From: Dasyornis broadbenti
Lineage: Eukaryota > Chordata > Aves > Passeriformes > Dasyornithidae
Reading direction: 5' to 3'
Assembly (NCBI GenBank): GCA_013397935.1
Contig: VZRN01011464.1
Location: 1,038,244-1,102,243 of the forward strand
DNA: 64,000 bases
Below, in pieces: positions 1-13,598 of the stretch; position 1 is the first letter of the stretch; each line of letters opens with the position of its first letter. The notes beneath the pieces are model-generated. The model searched no databases. It saw only the letters and a program-made list of their open reading frames with translations, and had not been told where the DNA came from. The position numbers and the translations under genes were made by a program.

Positions 1-1904
1 TTCTGCTAGGTGGGATCAGAGGTGTGTAACAGCCAAATCCTGTACAGCAAATCTAAATTTGATTCTTTCAGGTTCCTCATTGCATCTTTAACTCCTTATG
101 AAGGGCCATGGTTTTGTGACAGCAATGCTGAAAAAAAGTTATCTGTACAGACTTGTGGAGCTTTGACAGCACTTTGAAGCAGCTGTGATCAATTTTTTCT
201 TTAATACAGAACACCAAGTAAGAAATTCTGTCATTCACAAACACTGCCATGAATGTAGGAGCATTGTCCATGCCATGCAACAGCTTCATGGGTCTGATAC
301 TTCATTCATGTATTAAGGGAACACAATGAAGGTACTGAGATGTTTTGTATCATTGCTGCCTTAGCAGTATCCTTTAGTGTAGGTCTTCAAAGTTATGCTA
401 CTGGATTCCAGGTGCTTTTGTATACTAAAGAGATGAAAACCTAGGCAAGGTCTAATACTCTAAAAATCTAATAGTCAATTTTAAGAGTTTAAATATAATT
501 ACAGTTTTTAGAGTGCTGGGTGATTTGCAGTATTTCTAGAATTTGAACTCTTAACAGGTTTTTATGAAGTTTTTGTGCTGCTTTTGGATGCAGCAAAAGT
601 TGAAGTCTATTATTGTCATGTTTCTGTTGATTATATCCCTGTCAATGTCTGTCACCAAGTCACAGGAGATGAATGTTGCAAATCTGGAATTTATATCAGA
701 TTCACTGGACTCACTGAAGAGGTCTACCATTTCTCTAGGTGGGTTTTTATCTGGAGGATATGTCCTTCAGCTAATCTTCCACCTACGCTCACTTGTCAGG
801 ATGCAAAAAGCCTTTCCTAATTGGATTACTGTGGTCTATTTGTTGATAGTTTAGTTCTCAAATGGTGTACATGGCCTGCAGCCTTCACAGCAATCTGCTA
901 TGCTTTTTCTTAAACTCAGGCAAAGAGTTTTATCGCATTACCCTCATCCTGATGTGCATAAACTAGCTACTGTTTAAAGTTCCACAGTTTTCCCAGTTGT
1001 GCCCAAAGCCTCCTTGCCCCTCAACTAAGATGCTGCGTGTGGCATGGTCTTTGATTCAGCTGAACTGCTGCAAGTGCTGGGGCTTCGGGTGCCTCTTCTG
1101 GAGCCTTGTGTCTTATCTTCCTTGCCCATGGGAATATTTACACTGGTCAAAGTCCCTTGCTGTCATGTGGAAACCTAGCTACAGACTTAATGTTGTGTTT
1201 GTTCTTTTTAATTAGCTTTAGAATTATTTGACAGGACTCATGTTCTTCCCAGGTGCTCCTGCAGTGGAGGCACGATGGGTGCTTTGTAGAAGCAAGCAGC
1301 AGATCACACACCAATGTAATCACTTAGCTCTGGCTTCAGAAGCTACCTCAGTAATTAATCTCCAATACACTTATGAATTCAGCTCTTCCAAACAGTTCAG
1401 GGTTTAGGAAATCCTCCTTACTGATTACGGCTTATCTTCTTTTGCTTCTCCATAAGACAACTGTGAGGCTGGCTTCTTCTTCCCTTTATTTAGCTACTCC
1501 CCTCATTTGTCAGCTGATGTGTCTATGATTTTACACTTTCTCCCCAGATTTTGATAATTAAAAAAAAATAAAAAAAAATAAATTAAAAAGGAAAAATAAG
1601 CAGGATGTAGCTAAAATTCAGTAACCAGATGACTTGGGCAATAACCTATTTCAGGATGGTTCCATTCTTACAGTTACATTTTTACACCTACTTGCTCTTA
1701 ATGCTCTTAGTGTCTGTGAGACCATGCTGGAGTATGGACAGAAGGCAGGTTTGTGGTTGTGAGCTGTACTGTACAAAGTCAAGGCTTGCAGACATGAGAG
1801 GCCTGCGGGCACAGACTGTGGTGGGACAGGGTTGCAACTGTGCAACAAATGCTGCCCCAGCTCTTCTACAGTGTAGGTGTTTAGTATTGAGCCCTGATGG
1901 CCAG

Positions 1905-1975
1905 GTATAATCTCAGGATGCTTGGGGTTGGAAGGGATGTCTGAAGATCAGCTAGCCCAACGCACCTACCATGGC
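1905..1975 (-). mobile_element. CR1 LINE fragment (3' end), antisense
   Basis: The stretch ggttggaagggatgtctgaa followed by gatcagctagcccaac is the reverse of the CR1 3' untranslated end, which in birds reads (sense) as a ...ccttccaaccc... box. Only about 70 bases are recognisable and the 8-bp tail is degenerate. Non-coding. Confidence 0.65.
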
Positions 1976-4900
1976 CAATATTGGTTTCTGTCTCTTTTTT
2001 TCAAGTTGAGTCTCATTAAATACCTGTTGTGAAAATACCCCATTTGACCCTGACACCATGCCCAGCTAAGCTCGTGTTTGCTGTCAGGCAGCTGCCTTTG
2101 CCAAGAGCAAGGCAAACTGCTAACCTGGTGTGGGTACCTGCCTGCCTCTGGCACCTGAGCTCTCTTCCCACCCCTTGGCAAGGAAGTGTGCTCTGAGTAT
2201 GAGCTTATCAGTGGTGTCCATAGGGACAGAGATACACAGTGAGCACCTCAGGTTTCCTGTTGGCATCCTGGTTAACAACGGACTGGTCTAAATTTAATTC
2301 CCTTTGTTCTAGGGCATGTGAAATCTCTTTTATTGTCTTTAACCTGTTGTACGTGGGTTTCGTTTTGTATGATGTTGCTCTGTCAATTTTGAGCAGTTTC
2401 TTGTATCTTGAATTGTTTTCCTGGTTTTATATTGATGGTATTTCAGTTACCACACCCAAATGGGAGTCAGAATTCTCCCAGGCTTTTTGAAAACATTTGT
2501 TATAATGCATTTTCTTATCATCATTGTCAAAACTAAAAAACATGTGGGAAGTGAAGCGTAATTAATCAAAGTGGAGGTATGTGATATTATAATTTTATAG
2601 GTACATGTAAAACCCCTCCTCACTGATGTAACTAAATTCCCACACAGTGTCATAATTGTGAACATATATATGCATTGCAGATCATTGGTCTGACAGAAAC
2701 TACAGATACAGAGGTTTGTTTTAATTAAAATATTTTAAATAGCAGTTTATTACACAACAGCAAATTTCTCTGTTACTGGAGTTTACAATTGTGTTTTTAT
2801 TAATTTAGCCAAGTTGAGCCTTGTGTAACGTAAGATTTCGGGTTTTTTCTCATTGTTTAATTTCAAAAAGGTTAACTGGATAAAATTTAAGCTGCACAAG
2901 TGCATTCTCATTACCCAAACATGCACTTGCTAAATGTCAAAATAACCCATATGTTAGACTACCCTTTAAGCGGTGGTGTTTGTTTCTCACTGAAAACAAA
3001 TCAGATAAGGAAAAAGAAGGAGAGAAAGGAGGAGAAAAAACCAACAACTTGCCTCGAAGTTATTTGTGCAGAAGATAAAATCATAATGAGATAGTATTTT
3101 TTCCATTATACCTTATGTTCTGGAAAGCCCCTCACAGTGTTCGCAGCAGATCAGAGGTGAAGACAGAAAAAAAAAAAGAAATTCCAGGACATGTGAAGTG
3201 AAATATTTTAGATCTTCCAAAACAAAAAGGAAATTTAACTTCCAAGGATCAGGGTAATGGAGCTCATTTTCTCCTGTCTGCAAGTAAAAAACTGAGAGGT
3301 AGTAAGACTGAATTATGAAAAACATTTTGGGCTTCTGTATATATATTTATATATATACAAGTTAGATATTTTTATTTTCATCAGTGGACAAACAACAAGA
3401 AAGTGGCAGGAAGAATGGTTGGGTACAGAGATGAGGGTATCAGGATGATATCCTGTTAGGAAGGGAAAAAAGCATAAAATAGTTTCTTGTGTCTCTATTC
3501 TTTGTGTTATGATGATTGAAAGTTTCGACAGTTGAGCACCAGACTGAGGCACTTGGCCTTGAACATCAAGATAATTACAGTTGTGCAGAGCGTGGTGGGA
3601 ACCACAGCTTCATTGTTGTTGCAAATGCTCTTTTGTTTAGAGCATCATGGTTCAGTGCCTGCATCCCAGCCCTGCTCCTCCTGGGGCAGGTTTTGTTCTA
3701 CGACCCACACTGTACGCTGCCCCCGAAACACAGCTTCCCGACCAGGCACCAGTCTGAATTCTCACTTTCTAAAAATCAAGATGAAGATACTTTACTTCAG
3801 GCTGTCTCTCATGTTCTCCATAGAGAAGCATATGAGACCTTTTATACAGCATTTTTGTATAGTATAATTTAAAAGCATATTTTAATCAGATAGGCCAGCT
3901 TCAAAGGGTCAGCACAACTGATGTGCATATTGTAAGAAAGATGAAGATATGAAGATGAGTGCATTACATTAATAATTAAACACATTCTAATTAACACAAT
4001 AATGTGTGTTAACTCTAACTAGATGGTGATAATTTAAAGTTACTATAAAATTGAATGGTATTTAACAAAAAGGCTGAATTTTAATCTACTGGACTGATGT
4101 AAGCAGAGTTAAGTACAAGCTGTGGAAGCTGGCTGGATCAATTTTTTATGAATCCATTTAAAAATACTTTTTAAGAAGGTAACTTCTGAATTTCCATCTG
4201 TTCTGTAGATTGAAAAATACGCGGATTTTGAGATTTTCTGTGCAAGATGTGTGTGACGTTACAATCGCTTTTTCAGGGCTCATTAAGAAAAAGTCAGTTT
4301 CCCTGATTAAGTTGCTTTTTGTTTTCAGCTTGTGTTCCTGAGCTGTGTACCAGATACTTTTGAGGCTACCAAAACATAATATTGTAGGATTATCTTTTTA
4401 ACCCTAATCCTTTTAATTTGACAAGCAAAGGGGCATTTTTGCTTGTTTTTTTTTTTCAGAATTTTCTTTCAATATATAACAATGGAAATTTGATGAGCAT
4501 CAGATTGTTTTGCCAGTAGTATCTACCCCTTTATGCTAAACTTCTGAACTACAATTCGCAGTAAAGACAGTTACACAATGCTTTTAAGTATACCTTTCTT
4601 TTAAGCTAATACTTCTCATATAAAAATGAAAATATAGAGCTCTGAACTCCTAGCTTCTTAACATGTAATTACAATAGTAGATTAACTTTAAGCGTGGTTT
4701 TCTGTTGCATTGTTAATATTTATGACTTGTCTTCAGTTATTCTCACTAATTGGCCATTATGCTTCTTTCCACCAGAGCTTCTGGGACCACCTAGGATGTT
4801 AAGGGGCATGATTTGATTTGAGGTCTGCCTGGTTCTAAATTGTCATGATATTTACCATACCACTGGATTACACAGAAAATGAGAGAGTAAGATTTTGCTG

Positions 4901-6343
4901 TGAAAACTTCTAATTTATGGAAAACACAAAATATGGGCTCTCATCAGCCTTCCTTTAGTGGAGATGTGCAGAGTTAGCTGTTCGTGCAGTCAGTCCCAGT
5001 GGGCTGCTGGGGACAAGGCGAGATGGCTTCTTCTGTGTTTTGTCTCTTGTGAGCTGAACCATCACATCTGTAACAGTTACATGGAGAAAATTAAGTGGGA
5101 TCTTAGTGAAATAAGGGCTGAACTCTCCTAAAGAAAACAGCAATGTTTGCCGTTGAAAGGGAGAAACTGATCTTCTTTTCTGCACTTTAGCCTTTATCTT
5201 TCTTCTTCTTTCTGAGGGCAGATATTTACAGATGTGTTCCCTTTTTGAACTGCTTTGAGATGCTAACTTGATCAAGAATAAGTGCTAGAGGTTTCCTCTT
5301 GCCTACCAGTTTAGGAACTGGGAGTTGCAACCCCTTGGTGATCTCCTCTGTGGAAAGCAGCTTAGGGAAACCAGGCTGAAAGTGCACAGGAAGCCTGACG
5401 GTGCCTGCAAGCATGTCTGGTTTTCCAGCTCCTGAGTTCCTGTTGATAAAATATGTTATTGCTCTCACACCCCTGCCACAGCCACCACGCCTTGCTTGCT
5501 TTCCTCATTCACATAAATAGTTTAATGTATTTTGAAAAGCCCAGTGAGAGGCCAAAACAGCCTGTAGAACAGCAGCCTTGTGGAGTTAATGGTCCCAGTG
5601 GTGGCATTTGGTGCCCAGGAAAAATTGCAGCTCTGGAATGAAATAATCTCTTTTGTCATCTGAGCAGAAGTACATTGAGTCAGAGTCTGCTTCTTCTATA
5701 GTAAAGATAGAGGGTAATTGTGCCTCTTAAAAATAAATGGAGGGAGGGATATTCTTCTGTAAATGAAAGTGTATTATGCAAAGGGATGCTTTGTTCTTAC
5801 ACCTCCAGCTTCTTCACCAGTTTTAAAGTGGGACTTTTAGGAAGAGATTTATTCCAAGTAAGACATAATGCAAATTGCAGACACAATAGCATAATCTAGT
5901 TTGAGTTTTATCTTTGACATCTATAATGATGTTATCCCCCTGATAAATACATCCAGAGATAAAGCTTAGGCTTTTATTGAAAGGCACTGCTTCATCCACC
6001 GTATCTTACACCAAATCACGGCAATTTGCGTTATGATGAATTGTATTACATGTAAACCTGCCACAGAGCTCAACACAATTGGGAAATTTTGTGCTTTTCT
6101 TTTTTCTCTTGTGTAGATTTGTACTGTGTGAGAGACAGAACCAAAGAAAGGTCTCTAAAGCTTTACCTTACAGATCAAATGCAGAAGGAGATGATGCCTT
6201 GTGAGAGGCCTATAAGTGACAATAAATGGTTCAATAATTTAGAGAGTTTAGAGACAGTTGTCAAATCAGCCAGGACTAAAGATTAAGACATTAAAAAATT
6301 ATGCACTGGACCACATAGGGCAAAATTTGTTCTTAGGTAGGTG

Positions 6344-6405
6344 TGACAGGCTAAAGGCTTGGATGCTAAAGGCCTTTTCCAGCAAAAATGACCCTGTGAT
6401 TCTAT
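6344..6405 (+). mobile_element. Possible CR1 LINE 3' end remnant, sense
   Basis: The stretch ggccttttccagcaaaaatg then accctgtgattctatcag resembles the ccttccaacc...gattctatga end of avian CR1. It is short and diverged, so the call is tentative. Confidence 0.4.
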
Positions 6406-8828
6406 CAGTTTTTCTCCTCCACCACATCTAAAGCATTCCAAAGAAGTGCTTTTCCTCAGCAGCCTGGGAGTGGTTATATCTGGTGCTGTGAGAGCAGGCA
6501 GCAGAGAGAAAGCAGGCAGGTTGTATGCACCCCTGCCCAGTGGGCCATTGCAGGAGATCAGTGCCCAGGGTTCACACAGAAATGTCTCTTCATGAGTTTG
6601 CCATTGAGAGTATGCCCCACCTCTGTGAAAGAACCAGCTGGGCTTTTTGGAGAGGTATTAACACCAATCCACGGGCTGTAAAATCATGAGTTACCTCTTT
6701 TTTCCCCCAAAACATAAAGTGGGCTTCAGAATTGAGTGTTTTCTTAAATAGAGAATATTTTACTGTGGCATCTGGCTCCTTGCTCACCAGGGTGCTATCA
6801 GGAAAAAAAAAATCACAATACTTCACTTCTGGTGCTCACACTGTTCTGGCCTCATGGCTAGAAGGTGAAAGGTGAGTTGTCTGGTGTAGACAGAGTGGAA
6901 ATTTAATGCCTGAGAATTTTTAATCCTCAACAAATACACAGGAGAGAGAGCACAGGTATTCAGTTGTGACTTTTGTCTATGCTCTGTTCTTGCCGGCACT
7001 GGTGGAAATCACATGGGAGGATGAGTCCAGTGATCATGCACACTGAGCATTTATCATCTTGAGAACATGCTCATAATTTCTGGAATCCACAGACTAATTC
7101 ATTTCTCCAACAGATGTGCCCCAAATATCACTAATCCTCCTCAATATTGTTTCTTCTCCCTCCACCTCCCCCAATTATTCCTTCTCATTTAGATGCAAAA
7201 ACACAAAACAACCCAAATCATCAATCCATCCATCCATCCTTCTCTGCAGGGTGTCTTTTGTTTTGCTTCGTTTTGTGACCAGGGAAGAGGAGGAGTCAAA
7301 GGAAAAAGGAACATCTCTATTCAGGCTGATGCTGCTCTAGGATCCTGGGCCTGGTTTGGGGCTGTCCAAGGGCCAGGCAGTGTTTCAGTGGCTGCTCTGC
7401 ATGTGCATTGCGTTAGCAGGCACAGCCTGAAGCAGACTGAGAGATGGAGAGCGGCTTTTGCTGCACTTGCTTTTGTAAAATACACTTTAGCTTGGTTTCC
7501 AGTGGGGAAGGATCAGCAGGTAGGATGGACTCCTGGCCTCTCCCTTCCCTGTTTGGCGCATGGGACATTTTCATGGTGGTCCTTCTTCTCCTCTGCGAAG
7601 CTTGCATGACTTCAGAGCAGCCAGGGTGCAGGTGGTGTCCCTGAGGACCCTGGTGGGAAGAGGAACTGGGAAGGCTCAAGGAGCATCATCTTGATGAGGT
7701 GTGAGTAGGAATGGGAGCTCCCTCAGAACAGACAGTTTTGGTTGTGAGTTTTGGGCTGGAATTTGACCACCAAGAGCTCTCACATACCTTGGTGCCAGCA
7801 GATGACAACCACAGCTTCAGAGACAAATAAAAGAAAATAAAAAGCATCTCATGTTCATTATTTTGAAGCATCTCATGACTAAAGATCTTATGACCCTTAT
7901 TTAGCTGAGTCTTATGATTTTTGGAAATCTGAATTGTGAGTTATCAGGGATACCTAGGAGGAACTGTATGGAAGAAGCACAGGGAAGGGAGAAAGGTGAT
8001 GATAAAAGAGAGGTGTAAGAGATATATGAGTGTATCCAAAAGAGCACACTTTTCTGCACACTTTTGTCCCACCAGCTCAGAGCTTAGTGCTTATGCCCAT
8101 GAAAAAACTAAAGCAGATCCAGAGATAAAAGGGTGATTTCCAGAGTATCTTACGATAGAATCATTTCTACTTATCACCTCAGAGAACTACTTGGCAAGCT
8201 ATATACATGGTGTGAGAGGAATGTTTTTGCTGTTACTTTGCTTCCTGTTATAAAGGTAGGTTACTCTCTTGCAAATACATATTATTAAGTCTGGAATCGT
8301 TAGCAACTGGAATTCTACAGAACAGCAGCAAAGGGAGCAGAAAGCAAAAGAAAGGAGGGAGACTCCAAAGTGGACCTTAAGCTGGTGCTTCTCCCTATAA
8401 GAGGATTTGGGATGATTTTAATTAACCTAGATCAGTCCCATTTCTAAAAACATAAACGAATGGGTAAAAGGAGAGACAAAAATGTATTTTCAAGTTTAAA
8501 GGTTTAGTATCAGCATCGTTTAGAAACGTCACAAACTCATGACCATCAGTGTCAATACTATTGAGTCTGCATAGCCTCTCTGAAGTGGCAGCAGGGGTTT
8601 GGCCCTTGATTTCTAAGGGACCCAGGTTTTACATCTGTTACTCAAATAACACTTCTGAGTCACTTGTGTAAAATGGTGCATGAATTTAGTTGTCACTTAA
8701 TTAATCACGATCACTAGTACACCAGTGGCTTCTAACTTCTATTTGATCCAGCTTCTCTGTCATTCAGAATGAGTTGGCTCATTTTTCTGGGTGGCTGCTT
8801 TCTAACTTCTCTTATAAGCCCAGTAGAT

Positions 8829-8860
8829 TTTTGTTTGTTTGTTTGTTTGTTTGTTTGTGT
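8829..8860. repeat. (TTTG)n simple repeat
   Basis: About seven tandem TTTG units in the intron upstream of e1. Confidence 0.95.
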
Positions 8861-10832
8861 CACATTTCATTGGTAATTGGAATTTGCTGCCAATTTGATG
8901 GGAGGTAAGGCTGTCCTCCCAGTAGGTTCTGAGAGTAGGCTCATGCACCACAGAGCCACTGAAGTAATGAAATTCCCTTTATGGGCAAAATCCAATGCTA
9001 ATTTTTATTATTTGACTTGTACCTACATTTTAGGCAAATTTTCCTGCAGTATGTCCATGTACAGTCAGTGGAGAGAGGTGGGTATCTGCTGGAGGTGTTG
9101 ATCCAGTTCACCTAAGGCAAACATTGAGCCATCTAAAATGGCTGTAAGCTGTATTTCCATTAACAGTTAAACCTTTCTAAGACCATTCCTTCATTCTTGT
9201 TCCTGGGTACATGGTCCTGCCTCTTTCCCATGTGCTTGCTGTACTATTCATCCCATCAGTCCTAGGAGGGGCGTAATCAGAAGATCACTAACCCTTCAAT
9301 AAAGACATGAATGTTGTTTTGCCATCTTAGCTCTGCAAATCAGTCAACTGCAGGATTACATGAATGCCAGCACAAGGGAGGGGGAGGAAACTGCAGTGTG
9401 CTTGGGCAAAGGAGGGGACTATGGTAACTCCCACTCAGTCTGAACTATGGTGAAACCACCCCTAAAGCCCTGGATCCCAATCTCTTTATCTCTTGTCCCA
9501 GTAGAGATTTCCAAGCTGATTCTACAGCTAATTTGTTTTTAACAACCTTCTTATTATTTAGTGCACTGATTGCTTTGGTGCCAATTGTCATGTAAGGTTA
9601 GTAGTGGTTTAGTTACTAGAGGAGAAGGAGGATTGATTTCCCATAATGTGCAAGATACCAAACACATTTTCAATTATAGTTGATTCTTTATTAGGGCAAA
9701 GGGTCAATGGGAATTGTTTGAAGAATTTAGTTGTTCTATTTCTTGTTGTTTCTCCTTTTGCCTTATTCCTTGTGGATTCTCCTTTCCACTTTAAAGTATA
9801 TCATTTTAGGTGGGCTGCTTAAATCAGCTTCTCAAAATGCTTTTTATTCTGGTAAAGCAACTACAATCATAGAGAAGATTAATATGTGTCTAGAGCAGGT
9901 GGCAGGATGAGGAAAGGAAAAAAGAATCAGTTCAAGTCAAACAGTTTCAGACAGTGAGTGAAAAATTAATGTGTCCAGAGAAACTGAAGAAAAAGAAAAA
10001 AGAACATTAGTGCAGATCTGCTGCTTCATGTAAATATGTATTTCATGTAGTGTTTTGATTGAAAACAATCAGAGAATAATATAAAAATTTGAGGACTAGT
10101 CCCTAAACCAGTGTATTGGGGAAACACACTGCCGTAAACTGAAATGAAGAGGAATTCTATATTTATTTGGATGCCATTGTATTGTTTCCAGGAAGCTTTC
10201 AAACATTACACATTGCTATAAGGTCAAACAACTCGTCAGCAAAACTGCAGATGCATTTCTGCAAAGACCAGGTCATTGATGCACACCAGTGTGCTGCTTG
10301 AAACCTACAATGTTCAGCTCACAAGGCATTTGCAATTGTGAGATTATTGTCTCAGTTTTAAGAGAGCTTTCTTTATATTCACCTTTTTAAATCACCATTT
10401 ATTGTTTATTAGTTAAACTTCCATTACTTGATTTTGAATAGATCAGAGGAAGACCAAATCAGCCTTTGTATTTGCCTGTTCTTGTTATGTTGCACCCGAT
10501 GTCGTGCTGTCCTCACTTATTTAAACTTAGTAACAGAAATTTTGTGATTACCATCTTTGTAACATTAGCCCTAAAACTGAAGAGGATAAGGTGTGTATTA
10601 AAGACAGGATGTTTGTGAGTGGGATGCAGTGTCAAAAGCAGCTATCATATTTTGATCCCAAGGGCTTTAAAAACTGGAAGCACTACATAAAAGGCTGCAA
10701 AAAAGCCACAGGACTCACAGCTTTAAGAGTCATCAATATTAATTGGGAGCCTGTAAGATCAGCTACTATTGTGTCATAGTAAATAATTTTCTGGCAAGGC
10801 CCAGAAATTTTCAAAGCCCAGGAATCTGCTGG

Positions 10833-10865
10833 CAGATAACAGGCAGCTATGGGCCGTGTTATCTG
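10833..10865. promoter_or_regulatory. Perfect inverted repeat of two GATA motifs
   Basis: CAGATAACA at 10833-10841 and TGTTATCTG at 10857-10865 are exact reverse complements separated by 15 bases. Each arm carries an AGATAA GATA-factor consensus. This is a motif observation only: it may be a paired GATA site in an intronic enhancer, a short hairpin, or chance. Confidence 0.35.
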
Positions 10866-13273
10866 ACAGTGCATGCTTTAGTTTTAGCAGCTGGAGGGGC
10901 TGAGTTTCACATCCCCTGCTTGGATTTCACAGAGCTGTGATGTGTAACGAGTTTGTTCAGTGATTCCTAAAATGCAAGCCAATGTGAAAAATGAAATGGT
11001 ATTAGTCAAGGAAATGCTGTGAGGAGCAAAGGAGAGTTTCATGGGCTGGGTGAGTGGCTGAGCCGCGTTGCCATCGCCAGCATCACAGACTGACCCCAGG
11101 CTGTGTGTGTCAGCTATTTGGGCTGTGCTTTTATCACCCCAGCCCCTCCAGACCCTCACTGCACAGCAGCTCTCCCTCTTCTGGACTATTTTTTTTCTAC
11201 TGGGCTGTAAGGCATCCCTTCCGATGTCATCCCAGCCCTCCGACCTCCAGCTGCAAGCAGGCACACAGGCACTTCTCATTCCCAAAGGCTGGCACATGCC
11301 CTTCCTTTTCTGCTCCTGAAGTAGCTCTTCCCTTAGGGCCTTCTGACTGCAGCTCCAACCAGCAGCCAGCTCTTCCTTCAAGTCCTTGCAGGCTTTGGTT
11401 CAGTTTCTAAGGATGGTTTTTAGGCTGCACCTCAAAGCTCCTGCAGGGCAGAGCTGTGTCCGAGGGGACGTGACTGCCCTTGGAAGTGACAAACCCCAGA
11501 GTGACACAAAGGTGCTTTCTGCTGCCAATGCTGATCAAAGCAGTGCTTTGAACTCTTGCTCAGATGGCTACTCCATAAAGGCAAAAATGCTTTGTTTCTA
11601 AATAATTCCAGGCAGTTTTGGAAAAAATGTAATTAAGGTTTTTAAGTGTAAAAAAAAAAGGTTTTTTGGTAACATTTGTGCCTCGAAGCACAGTGACACC
11701 TTGGATTTACTGCTGAGATTTCAAAACCACTATTTTAATATGTTTTGGTAAATACACATAAAATATGAAAATTCAGCCTCAAAGAATATGCATCAAATAT
11801 AGTTCTCATTTACATTACATACTTAAGAGAATTCAGAATAGTTTTAGCAACTGGGACATCAATGATTCTACAGCTGAATGAATATAGGACAAAGAATCTT
11901 GAAAAGTATATTCTTTTAATTTACTTGTTTACACATCATAATGAAAAACAGTAATAAACTCAATTCAATAGAACTTTTCTGTAAACTTTCTTTTCTCTTA
12001 AATAGTTTTATGCCTGTATAAGTATCTAAAAAAATTCTATACATTCTTATTATATCACAGAATTAATACAGAGCCATCAATGACTTCCATCTTAGGCTTT
12101 TATATTTCACCTCTGTATTGCCATGACATTTCCACAGCATGCTGCAATGCCAGGAATCTTTTCTTTTAGCTCACCCTTTTTCTCTCTGTGTATTCAAGGC
12201 TGTGTGTTATTTACTTTTACAAAATACATCATTCTGTTCTCAGAAAGCCTTGAAGATTACATTCTTCTCTGAGTAAGAGACTTATTTCACAAAATATCTT
12301 GCTACTTTTTTTAAAGCCACAAACCTGTGTTTTGTCTTTCTATAGGAATTTTGGTTTTCCATGTTGTTGAGAGTTTTGGTACACAAGATGTGTGTATAAG
12401 GACTGTGCTTATGCAGGGGATCATCAACAAGTGCTTCCTGCAGTGTTCTCTAAAAACATCTCATGGCAGTGTGCACTGTGTGTGGTATATCTGATATACT
12501 GAGGGAATTTTCTGTCTTGGGTGACATACACAGTGTTTTTTCAAAAAGAAACACATTGCAGAGCATTCAAAAGTACTAAGGAAGGTGTATTCACATAATC
12601 TTGCCTGATATGTAGAGCTGATAAATGACAACAGGAAGATATTTATCAAGGAATTTTCACAGCATTTCTTTTAATATATTCAAGTGAGAATATAGGAACG
12701 TCAGTGCTGAAGTGGAAAAGCTCTAAGCACGGGGTTGGACTCAAGGCTATATGGGTTATTAGTTCAGAGTAATGCACAAGCAGGTCCATTCTCCAGAGCT
12801 GAGCCCACCTGGAGGGGTGTGCATTTGCCTGGATCCTGATCATGGTAGTCTTGTGTTTGCTTCTGCATTTTGCCAGCTTAAACCATACCTGTCTAAAAGG
12901 CACGTGATGTTGAGGTGAGAAGAAAAAGGTGGCAAAGCTGGAGAGCCAAAACCACCAGGCTGCCCACCTCACCTTATCTCAGAGATCACTACCCCTGGGG
13001 CAGCAGCTAAAGCAGCTGCAAACCATAGCAGGTTACAGCCTGGCACAGAGAGGAGGTGCAGATCCAGGTCTGGGTGCAGCAATACTGCTGGCTGCAGCCT
13101 GCTGCCTGGGGTGGGCAGCTTTGGCGTGGGAACCTGTGGGAGCAGGGTTGTGGGGCAGCAAATGGAGCAAAACTTTCCATTTAAATTTCCCTTTGTTTAT
13201 GAGTCACTGCCCACAGCTCCTGCTGCTTTTATTTTCCTGCAGGAATGTATTTTCATGCTTTCAACTGTGCTTG

Positions 13274-13598
13274 AATCAATCACAGAACCACAGAATAGTC
13301 GGGGTTGGAAGGGGTCTTTGCTTGTCCAACCCCTTGCTAAAGCAGGTTCACCTAGAGCAAGTTGCACAGGATCACGTCCAGATGAGTTATGAATATCTCC
13401 AGTGAGAGAGGCTCTGCAGCCTCTCTGGACAGGCCATTCTAGTGCTCTGTCATCCTCAAAGGACAGAAGTTTTCCCTCATACTCGGATGGAACGTCCTGC
13501 TTTTCAGTCTGTGCCCATTGCCCCTTGTCCTGTTGCTGAACACTACTGTAAAGAGCCTGTCCCAATGTAATTCTATCATCTGGTGGCAAGTAATCATG
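13274..13598 (-). mobile_element. CR1 LINE 3' end, antisense, about 325 bp
   Basis: Begins cacagaaccacagaatag and continues ggggttggaaggggtc, then ccaaccccttgctaaagcag, then gcccattgccccttgtcctg. This is the reverse complement of the well-known avian CR1 3' end. It is 5'-truncated, as most CR1 copies are. It is the longest CR1 piece in the window and lies 1.1 kb upstream of e1. No reverse transcriptase coding remains. Confidence 0.92.

Noticed and set aside
564..854. Hydrophobic 96-codon frame that looks like a signal peptide protein
   Set aside because: No family resemblance, no promoter or splice support; a second overlapping frame of similar length argues for chance.
10884..11381. 165-codon minus-strand open frame
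   Set aside because: No recognisable motif or family; length is possible by chance in a G+C-richer stretch.
12730..12765. ggggttggactcaaggctat as a CR1 fragment
   Set aside because: Only about 20 bases resemble CR1 and there is no tail; too short to support.
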